Positions 15,812-20,751 of a stretch of DNA of 30,619 nt are shown here, piece after piece; within the stretch, counting starts at the first letter, position 1; every line of letters starts with the position of its first letter. Source of the DNA: an uncultured Clostridia bacterium (GTDB taxonomy: Bacteria > Bacillota > Clostridia > Christensenellales > Borkfalkiaceae); the NCBI GenBank assembly GCA_947589585.1, contig CANQCA010000005.1:1-30619 (forward strand), read 5' to 3'. A program made the translations under genes and the position numbers. Under the pieces are notes generated by a model. That model ran no database searches and was not told the origin of the DNA. It saw only the letters and a list, made by a program, of their open reading frames with translations.

Positions 15812-17122
15812 ATGGCTCCCGTCGTTGCCATCGTCGGAAGGCCCAATGTGGGGAAGAGTACCTTCTTCAACAGGGTCGCCGGCAGAAAAATTTCCATCAC
15901 CGAAAACAGGCCGGGCGTCACGCGCGACCGTATCACCGTAGACGCGGAATGGCGCTCGCGGCCCTTCACCCTCATCGATACGGGGGGGATCGAGCTGAAG
16001 AGCGAGGATACCATGTGGAAGCAGATCGCCCTGCAGGCCTCGCTCGCCATCGATACGGCCGACGTCATCCTGTTCTTTACGGACGCGAAGGAGGGGCTCA
16101 CTTCGTCGGACAGCGACGTTGCCGATCTTCTCCGCCGCTCCAAAAAGCCCGTCGTCCTCGTCGTCAATAAGGTGGACGACTATTCGCCCGACAAGGTCTT
16201 TGAATTTTACAGCTTGGGGCTGGGAGAACCCTATCCCATCTCCTCGGAGCACGGCACGGGCATCGGCGATGTCCTCGATAAGGCCGTGGAGTTCTTTCCG
16301 AAGGGGGAGACCTCGGACATGGGCGGCCTGAAAATTGCCGTCGTCGGAAAACCCAATGCGGGGAAATCTTCCCTCGTCAACAGAATTTTAGGGCAGGAGC
16401 GCACCATCGTCACCCCCATTGCGGGGACCACGCGCGATGCCATCGATACCCGCTTCGAGCATGACGGCAAGCAGTATACCATCATCGATACGGCGGGCAT
16501 CCGCAGGAAGCGCTCGGTGGAAGACGACGTCGAGTACTATTCTGTTCTGCGCGCCTTTGACGCCGTGCGGCGGGCGGACGTGTGCCTTCTCGTCGTGGAT
16601 GCGGGAGAAGGGCTCACCGAGCAGGACGTGAAGATCATCGGCTACGTGCACGAGCAGGGCAAGCCCTCTCTTATCGTCATGAACAAGTGGGACACGATCG
16701 AAAAGGATACCCACACCATTCGCGAGTTTGAGAAAAAACTTGCCGAAGATCTCAAATTCATGAGCTACTATAAGTCCGTCTATATCTCGGCAAAGACGGG
16801 CCAGCGCGTGGAAAAGCTTCTCTCCCTCGCCGAAGAAGTGTATGCACATGCCTGCTTCCGCGTCTCGACGGGGGCGCTCAACGATCTTCTCATCGACGCC
16901 ATGCGCATCAGCGAACCGCCGAGCTATCTCGGGCGCCGCCTCAAGCTCTACTACAGCGCGCAGGTCTCCGTCTGTCCGCCCCTGTTTGTTCTCAACGTCA
17001 ACGACGAGACGCTTCTGCACTTTTCTTACGAACGCTATCTCGAGAACGTCATCCGCGAGGCGTACGATTTTTCGGGCACGCCGATCAGGATCAGGGCGCA
17101 GAGCAAGAAGGAGAAGGAATGA
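15812..17122 (+). CDS. der: Ribosome-assembly GTPase Der (EngA)
   Basis: A tandem GTPase needed for late 50S subunit maturation. The first G domain has GRPNVGKST (residues 9-17), DTGG and NKVD. The second begins near residue 175 with GKPNAGKSS, DTAG and NKWD. The C-terminal about 85 residues form the KH-like domain (SEPPSYLGRRLKLYYSAQV). At 436 residues it is full length with all G motifs intact. AAGGAGAGAG precedes the ATG. It overlaps plsY by 4 nt, a common der-plsY arrangement in Firmicutes. Confidence 0.97.
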   Translation: MAPVVAIVGRPNVGKSTFFNRVAGRKISITENRPGVTRDRITVDAEWRSRPFTLIDTGGIELKSEDTMWKQIALQASLAIDTADVILFFTDAKEGLTSSDSDVADLLRRSKKPVVLVVNKVDDYSPDKVFEFYSLGLGEPYPISSEHGTGIGDVLDKAVEFFPKGETSDMGGLKIAVVGKPNAGKSSLVNRILGQERTIVTPIAGTTRDAIDTRFEHDGKQYTIIDTAGIRRKRSVEDDVEYYSVLRAFDAVRRADVCLLVVDAGEGLTEQDVKIIGYVHEQGKPSLIVMNKWDTIEKDTHTIREFEKKLAEDLKFMSYYKSVYISAKTGQRVEKLLSLAEEVYAHACFRVSTGALNDLLIDAMRISEPPSYLGRRLKLYYSAQVSVCPPLFVLNVNDETLLHFSYERYLENVIREAYDFSGTPIRIRAQSKKEKE

Positions 17123-17856
17123 AGGAGCTCTCCTTTCAAAACTTGTGGTATTGGCTGCTCCTCATGGCAGTTTTATGCTACTTCATCGGGTGCTTCAATT
17201 TCGCCGTCGTCCTCGCCCAAGCACGCCATAAAGACGTGCGAAAGATCGGAAGCGGCAACCCCGGCACGATGAATATCAGCCGCGAGTTCGGGCTCAAGGT
17301 GGGGCTCGCGAACTTTATTCTCGACGCCTGCAAGGGGGGGCTTCCCGCCCTCATCTCCTACTTCATCTTCCGGGAATACGTCTTTGCAGGCACCCATGTC
17401 GCGGTCTCGGACTTCACGCGCTATTTTTGCGGGCTGTTCGTCATCCTCGGCCACATCTACCCCGTGACGATGAAGTTCAAGGGGGGAAAGGGCATTGCCT
17501 CCACGCTCGGGCTCTTCACCTTCTCCCTCCCCTGCGAAAACGGCTACTACGCCTTTGCGGCCGTGGGTGCACTCCTTGGCGTGCTCCTCTATATCGGCCT
17601 TACCGAGTGGGGCTCGATGGGCTCTCTTCTGGGCGTTACGGGGCTCACCGTCTGGCAGGCGTGCATCTTCGTCCTCCGCTACGAAAACGAAATGCTCTGC
17701 GGCTGGACGGTCGCCATCTTCATGCTCCTTCTCGCCCTCAATTTCCTCCCTTGGTTCGCCCACAGGAAGAACATTCTGCGCCTCTTTTCGGGGGAAGAAC
17801 ACCGCACGTCCGTGAAGCGCCTTTATAGGGGCAAGCGCGGCATGAAGGATATGTAA
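17119..17856 (+). CDS. plsY: Glycerol-3-phosphate acyltransferase PlsY
   Basis: Acylates glycerol-3-phosphate at position 1 using acyl-phosphate, starting phospholipid synthesis in the membrane. Motif 1 is GSGNPGTMN (usually SGNPGATN), near residues 41-49. The phosphate loop region GHIYPVTMKFKGGKGIAST near residues 111-130 is intact. Five to seven hydrophobic helices are visible. At 245 residues it is somewhat longer than the typical 200, from a longer middle loop and a basic C-terminal tail (HRTSVKRLYRGKRG). It is the last gene of the operon; no clean terminator was seen in the 50 nt after it. Confidence 0.93.
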   Translation: MKELSFQNLWYWLLLMAVLCYFIGCFNFAVVLAQARHKDVRKIGSGNPGTMNISREFGLKVGLANFILDACKGGLPALISYFIFREYVFAGTHVAVSDFTRYFCGLFVILGHIYPVTMKFKGGKGIASTLGLFTFSLPCENGYYAFAAVGALLGVLLYIGLTEWGSMGSLLGVTGLTVWQACIFVLRYENEMLCGWTVAIFMLLLALNFLPWFAHRKNILRLFSGEEHRTSVKRLYRGKRGMKDM

Positions 17857-17907
17857 CGGAAAAAATTCGGCCGCGGTGCCCTATTTGCACGAATTTCTTA
17901 AAAGTAC

Positions 17908-17936
17908 TTGACAATTATCGGGCAGTTTGGTATAAT
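17908..17936 (+). promoter_or_regulatory. Perfect-consensus promoter of the YbjN-like gene
   Basis: TTGACA (17908-17913), exactly 17 bp, TATAAT (17931-17936). The two ideal hexamers and ideal spacing predict one of the strongest promoters in the window. Confidence 0.92.
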
Positions 17937-17952
17937 TTCCCATAGCCACAAG

Positions 17953-17990
17953 GGGTCGCCGCTGCGGCCCGGGGTGAATTAAATTTTTTT
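17953..17990 (+). promoter_or_regulatory. Leader hairpin with downstream T-run
   Basis: A 7-bp GC-rich stem (GGGTCGC / GCGGCCC, one T-G pair, loop CGCT) spans 17953-17970 in the 5' leader. A run of seven T comes 13 nt later (17984-17990), and the AAAAGGAGAAG Shine-Dalgarno site directly follows. The distance is too long for a standard terminator. It may stabilise the mRNA or act with an alternative fold. Confidence 0.4.
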
Positions 17991-18006
17991 ACAAAAGGAG
18001 AAGAAT

Positions 18007-18441
18007 ATGGCAAACGAGAAGAAGATCATGCAAAAGGGCGCAAAGATCATCCTCAAGTATTTCAAGAAGAAGGGGATCAAGCTTGAAGCGAAGTACGATG
18101 GAGCGAGCTGCCACTTGTCCGGCGATGTTTCCTATATGAAGCAGGACGGTGCGTTGCTGACAGTTACCTTTAGCGGACATGGGTTGCTCCTTATGAGCAT
18201 CATGTACGATACAGTTCAACCCACAGGGCACGCGCTCTCTCTCATCAACGACTACAATCAGGAATGTCTCTTCTGGAGAGCTTATCTCGACAATGAAGAT
18301 CATTTCCTCAACTTCGACTGCGATATCCCTTTCGTCAGCTTGAAAATTTTGAAGAAGACCATCGATCACGTGATCAGCTTCCTTGCCGACGACGATACAA
18401 AGGATACCTTCCTCGAGCTGTGCGGCCTTCAGGAGGGCTAA
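18007..18441 (+). CDS. YbjN-like small cytosolic protein
   Basis: A 144-residue soluble protein. It starts with a basic helix (KGAKIILKYFKKKGIKLEAKYDG) and continues in alternating strands. It then has the pattern LINDYNQECLFWRAYLDNEDHFLNFDCDIPF and a C-terminal helix (LKILKKTIDHVISFLADD). This order, with the N-x-x-N-like helix before paired strands, resembles YbjN and type III chaperone-like folds, but the match is by pattern only. It is monocistronic, with a consensus promoter and a strong terminator, implying high expression. The AAAAGGAGAAG Shine-Dalgarno site lies just before the ATG. Biochemical role unknown. Confidence 0.75.
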   Translation: MANEKKIMQKGAKIILKYFKKKGIKLEAKYDGASCHLSGDVSYMKQDGALLTVTFSGHGLLLMSIMYDTVQPTGHALSLINDYNQECLFWRAYLDNEDHFLNFDCDIPFVSLKILKKTIDHVISFLADDDTKDTFLELCGLQEG

Positions 18442-18452
18442 GATTACTTATT

Positions 18453-18483
18453 AAAAAAGCCGACCCGCTCGGGTCGGTTTTTT
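18453..18483. terminator. Strong intrinsic terminator after the YbjN-like gene
   Basis: CCGACCC / GGGTCGG (7 bp, loop GCTC, 18460-18477) is flanked by six A on the left and six T on the right. It works forward and is symmetrical enough to block transcription from the other side. Confidence 0.93.
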
Positions 18484-18539
18484 GATGTTTTCATTTTACA
18501 AAACGCGTATAAGCGGCGCAATCCTACGCACCGTCAAGC

Positions 18540-18686
18540 GCGTCATTCTGAGCCGAATTGCATTACGCAGTCCACGGTGGCCTATCCTCGAAGAATCCCG
18601 AAGATGAAAACACGGACTTCGTTTACGGGCATTCTTCGGAGAGTAGCTATTGTGCTTTCATGATAATCGTTCGGCTCAGAATGACG
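18540..18686. repeat. Palindromic intergenic repeat, copy C (best preserved)
   Basis: The outer arms GCGTCATTCTGAGCCGAA and TTCGGCTCAGAATGACGC are perfectly complementary over 18 nt. The inner arms CGAAGAATCCCG and CGGGCATTCTTCG differ by one bulged base. The shared internal block TTACGCAGTCCACGG and the loop AAAACACGGACTTCGT match copy A. The 147-bp unit lies just after a terminator and contains no credible gene. Confidence 0.87.
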
Positions 18687-18754
18687 CTTGGCTGCGAAAA
18701 GCCTCGCACTCCTCGTCTTGCTTGCTTCTCCGCGTTTTAACGGTAACTGGCAAC

Positions 18755-18967
18755 GCGTCATGCTGAGGCGAAACGGCTATACCATGTCCGAAAGAGCCCA
18801 TCCCCGAAGCATCCCGAAAATGAAAACACGGACTTCGTATGCGTGGATTCTTCGGAGAGTCGCTTCCGCGCACAGCCGTATAGACCCGAACGGCTACTTC
18901 GCGGTCGGTGACCGCTCGTGCCGACCTTAGTGTACAAATAGAAGCTTCGGTCGGGGCAGAATGACGC
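18755..18967. repeat. Palindromic intergenic repeat, copy D (expanded)
   Basis: Starts with GCGTCATGCTGAG, carries CCCCGAAGCATCCCGAA, the AAAACACGGACTTCGTATG loop and GGATTCTTCGGAGAG, and ends in GGCAGAATGACGC. At 213 bp it is about 60 bp longer than copies A and C, the surplus lying in the right half (18870-18950). Downstream (18968-19080) are further GC-rich fragments including another GCGTCATGC and a CCGCCTTCGGCGG hairpin, so 18484-19080 holds only repeats and no gene that I can support. Confidence 0.75.
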
Positions 18968-19080
18968 TCGACCGGACCACGGGGCACCCGCGTCATGCCG
19001 CCCCGCGCAGGGGAACCCTGCTCGCGCAAGTTATATAGAAGCCAAACCCCCACCACCGCCTTCGGCGGAGCCTCCTCCTT

Positions 19081-19102
19081 AAAAAGGGGTAAGCCCTACC
19101 CC
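19081..19102 (-). terminator. Intrinsic terminator of the outer XRE gene
   Basis: On the minus strand GGGGTA / TACCCC (6 bp, 5-nt loop) is followed by TTTTTAA, 21 nt after the stop of the XRE gene at 19124. Confidence 0.7.
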
Positions 19103-19123
19103 TCATACGAAGTCTTCCGGGTT

Positions 19124-19345
19124 TTAATAATCCTTCAAGCCAAGCAGATAGTCTGCGGAGACCGCAAAATATTTGGCGAGCTTAAAGATCACCTCCGCGG
19201 AGGGGATCTGCTTTCCCGTCTCCCAATAGCTGATCGAGGCGTTGCTCACCTTCAACTCCTCCGCAAGCGCATTCTGCCCGATATTTTTTTCCATGCGAAG
19301 ATGTTTCAGCCGTTCGGAGAAAGCACTTCGGTCGAAAACTTCCAT
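19124..19345 (-). CDS. XRE-family repressor 1 (outer, divergent to CxxC gene 1)
   Basis: A 73-residue single-domain HTH_3/Cro-CI-type protein. The helix-turn-helix is QNALAEELKVSNASISYWETGKQ (residues about 24-46), with recognition helix around NASISYWETG. The C-terminal SADYLLGLKDY is typical of small XRE regulators. The start at 19345 (MEVFD) is used; a TTG at 19351 would add two residues. Neither has a Shine-Dalgarno site. A TAGAAT -10-like box lies 7 nt before the ATG on this strand and overlaps the palindrome at 19355-19368, which suggests self-repression and a leaderless message. Its recognition helix differs from those of repressors 2 and 4. Confidence 0.88.
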   Translation of the reverse strand: MEVFDRSAFSERLKHLRMEKNIGQNALAEELKVSNASISYWETGKQIPSAEVIFKLAKYFAVSADYLLGLKDY

Positions 19346-19354
19346 ACACAAATT

Positions 19355-19407
19355 CTAATAAAAATTAGTATGAGGGGCTTGACTTCTAATTATTATTAGA
19401 GTAGAAT
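19355..19407. promoter_or_regulatory. Divergent operator-promoter region 1
   Basis: Two related palindromes lie 31 bp apart centre to centre: CTAAT-AAAA-ATTAG (19355-19368) and TCTAAT-TATT-ATTAGA (19385-19400). The second fills the 17-bp spacer of a plus-strand promoter, TTGACT (19379-19384) and TAGAAT (19402-19407). The first overlaps the probable -10 of repressor 1 on the minus strand. Occupancy of both should shut off both genes. Repressor 1 is the natural candidate ligand. Confidence 0.78.
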
Positions 19408-19414
19408 AACAAAT

Positions 19415-19681
19415 ATGAAGTGTGTAGAAGTGCAAAACGGGGAGGAGGCCGAGATCGTTCTTTTCGTGCTCATTCCGCAATGCAAGGAATGTCGGGATCG
19501 GATCGAGCGGGCGCTCTTGAATATGGGTTGTTTTGAACGGGTGGAAGTGGGGTATCCGCGCCGTGAAGGCTCGCCCGTCTCCCTCATATACGACCCCGAA
19601 AAGCATCCCGATGTAGATTTTTGGAAGAAGGCGCTCCGTGCGAAGGAGTGGCTGGATGCTATGGGTTACCGCGTATTATAA
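19415..19681 (+). CDS. Small CxxC protein 1, HMA-like fold predicted
   Basis: An 88-residue cytosolic protein. The order strand (EIVLFVLI), C23-K-E-C26, helix (RDRIERALLNM), strand (FERVEVGYP), strand (PVSLIYDPEKH), helix (FWKKALRAKEWLDAMG), strand (YRVL) matches the beta-alpha-beta-beta-alpha-beta ferredoxin-like layout of heavy-metal-associated domains. The CxxC lies between the first strand and helix, and a late YDPEK and GY-x-V are present. The second helix is longer than in CopZ-type proteins. A glutaredoxin-like fold is a weaker alternative, since the second helix of that fold is missing. No Shine-Dalgarno site; the ATG is 7 nt after the -10 box, so translation is probably leaderless. 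It is 58/88 identical (by eye) to the protein at 20433. Metal binding is inferred, not shown. Confidence 0.8.
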   Translation: MKCVEVQNGEEAEIVLFVLIPQCKECRDRIERALLNMGCFERVEVGYPRREGSPVSLIYDPEKHPDVDFWKKALRAKEWLDAMGYRVL

Positions 19682-19687
19682 CGAAAT

Positions 19688-19723
19688 CGGCGGGGCGCCA
19701 CTTGGCGCCCCGCCGTTATATTT
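19688..19723. terminator. Bidirectional terminator after CxxC gene 1
   Basis: A perfect 12-bp stem CGGCGGGGCGCC / GGCGCCCCGCCG with loop ACTT (19688-19715) is followed by TTATATTTT on the plus strand. The same hairpin, slightly altered, follows CxxC gene 2. It also lies just after the minus-strand stop of repressor 2, where its T-tract is poorer. Confidence 0.8.
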
Positions 19724-19933
19724 TCAATAATCTTTGAGTCCGAGCAGATAGTCTGCGGAGACATTGAACGTTTTACAGATCAAAGCAAGCGTATCGGTCG
19801 TCGGAACACTGCGCCCCTTCTCCCAAAGAGAGACGGTATCCTGCGAGACGGAGAGCATTTCTCCGAATTTCGCTTGTGTAAGTCCCGCTTCCGTTCGGAT
19901 TTCGCGAAGCCGTTCTGCCATGACCGTGTTCAT
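19724..19933 (-). CDS. XRE-family repressor 2 (last gene of the three-repressor unit)
   Basis: A 69-residue HTH_3-type protein. The helix-turn-helix is TQAKFGEMLSVSQDTVSLWEKGRS (residues about 19-42), ending in SADYLLGLKDY. It differs from repressor 4 at only six of 69 positions. The stretch LSVSQDTVSLWEKGRSVPTT, which includes the recognition helix, is identical, so both should read the same operator. GGAG lies 6 nt before the ATG at 19933. It is the third gene of the minus-strand unit 4-3-2 and follows repressor 3 by 9 nt. It is convergent with CxxC gene 1 rather than divergent, so it probably came here with a segmental duplication. Confidence 0.88.
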   Translation of the reverse strand: MNTVMAERLREIRTEAGLTQAKFGEMLSVSQDTVSLWEKGRSVPTTDTLALICKTFNVSADYLLGLKDY

Positions 19934-19942
19934 ACAACTCCG

Positions 19943-20149
19943 TCAATCTTCAAGTCCGAGGAGATAATCCACCGTCTCGTCGTAAAATTTTGCAATATCC
20001 GCAAGAAGAGCAAGCGGCGGCTCATGATGCCCCTTTTCGTAGTGAAGGTAGGTCACGCTGTTGATCCCGAGCGCTTCCGCGAGCTCTTTCTGCGAGAGAC
20101 CATGTTGCGCGCGCAGTTCTTTCAACCGTTCTGCCAAAATAATCTTCAT
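19943..20149 (-). CDS. XRE-family repressor 3 (middle gene)
   Basis: A 68-residue HTH_3-type protein. The helix-turn-helix is SQKELAEALGINSVTYLHYEKGHHE (residues about 19-43), ending DETVDYLLGLED. It is clearly diverged from the two near-identical repressors on either side, so it was not part of the same duplication event or is much older. No Shine-Dalgarno site precedes the ATG. The start lies 5 nt after the stop of repressor 4, so expression should depend on translational coupling. Its operator is unknown. Confidence 0.88.
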   Translation of the reverse strand: MKIILAERLKELRAQHGLSQKELAEALGINSVTYLHYEKGHHEPPLALLADIAKFYDETVDYLLGLED

Positions 20150-20154
20150 TTGAT

Positions 20155-20364
20155 TTAATAATCTTTTAGCCCGAGCAAATAATCTGCGGAGACGTTGAAC
20201 GTTTTACAAATCAAAGCAAGCGTCTCGGTCGTCGGAACACTGCGCCCCTTTTCCCAAAGGGAGACGGTGTCCTGCGAAACGGAGAGCGCATCGCCGAATT
20301 TTGCCTGTGTGAGCCCCGCCTCCGTGCGGACTTCACGAAGCCTTTCTGCCATTGGCGTATCCAT
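20155..20364 (-). CDS. XRE-family repressor 4 (divergent to CxxC gene 2)
   Basis: A 69-residue HTH_3-type protein and near twin of repressor 2 (63 of 69 identical). I start it at ATG 20364 (MDTPMAERL) because that aligns with repressor 2. The frame runs open to 20406 but then crosses the operator. A TATTCT -10-like box (minus strand, 20371-20376) lies 6 nt before this ATG and abuts the palindrome at 20376-20390, again pointing to a leaderless, self-repressed transcript. It heads the 4-3-2 operon. Confidence 0.88.
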   Translation of the reverse strand: MDTPMAERLREVRTEAGLTQAKFGDALSVSQDTVSLWEKGRSVPTTETLALICKTFNVSADYLLGLKDY

Positions 20365-20375
20365 ATTTATAGAAT

Positions 20376-20426
20376 ACGAGAAATTTTCGTGATTCACTTG
20401 ACACACGAGAAATTCTCGTATAAAAT
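20376..20426. promoter_or_regulatory. Divergent operator-promoter region 2
   Basis: Two related 15-bp palindromes lie 29 bp apart: ACGAGAAATTTTCGT (20376-20390) and the perfect ACGAGAAATTCTCGT (20405-20419). The second lies fully inside the 17-bp spacer between TTGACA (20398-20403) and TAAAAT (20421-20426) of the plus-strand promoter. The first abuts the probable -10 of repressor 4. The architecture equals region 1 but the operator sequence is unrelated, so each locus should answer to its own repressor. Confidence 0.82.
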
Positions 20427-20432
20427 ATAGAT

Positions 20433-20699
20433 ATGAAATGGGATAAAATCAACTACGAAAGAGAATCGTCTATTACCCTATTTGTTCTCATTCCGCGTTG
20501 CAAGGAATGTCGAAATAAAATCGAGCGGGCGATTTTGGACATGGGGTACTTTGAACGCGTCGATTTCGGTTATCCGGACAAAGAAGGTACGCCGGTTTGC
20601 CTTGTCTACGTCCCCGAAAAACATCCCGACGTAGATTTTTGGAATAAGGCGCTCTTGGCAAAAGATTGGCTGAATTCGATGGGATATCGCGTATTATAA
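20433..20699 (+). CDS. Small CxxC protein 2, HMA-like fold predicted
   Basis: An 88-residue paralogue of the protein at 19415, the same length without gaps. Conserved blocks are LFVLIP, CKECR (C23, C26), IERA, FERV, PEKHPDVDFW and MGYRVL. The N-terminal 15 residues differ most. The YDPEK of protein 1 is YVPEK here, and an extra cysteine appears at position 56. The predicted fold is as for protein 1. The ATG lies 6 nt after the -10 box with no Shine-Dalgarno site, so the message should be leaderless. Codons are AT-richer than in the flanking housekeeping genes, hinting at separate ancestry. Confidence 0.8.
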   Translation: MKWDKINYERESSITLFVLIPRCKECRNKIERAILDMGYFERVDFGYPDKEGTPVCLVYVPEKHPDVDFWNKALLAKDWLNSMGYRVL

Positions 20700-20701
20700 C
20701 A

Positions 20702-20743
20702 AAAAATCGGCGGGGCGCCACTTAGCGCCCCGCCGTTATATTT
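20702..20743. terminator. Bidirectional terminator between CxxC gene 2 and gpmI
   Basis: An 11-bp stem CGGCGGGGCGC / GCGCCCCGCCG with a 6-nt loop (20708-20735). Six T follow on the minus strand, which suits gpmI; TTATATTT follows on the plus strand, which suits the CxxC gene. It is a copy of the hairpin at 19688-19715. Confidence 0.85.
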
Positions 20744-20751
20744 ACCTAAGT

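Noticed and set aside
19124..20743. Type II toxin-antitoxin or phage lysogeny module
   Set aside because: No toxin fold (RelE, HigB, HicA), integrase, excisionase or Cro-CI plus antirepressor order can be recognised; the CxxC proteins look like small metal-binding folds. Not excluded, but unsupported.
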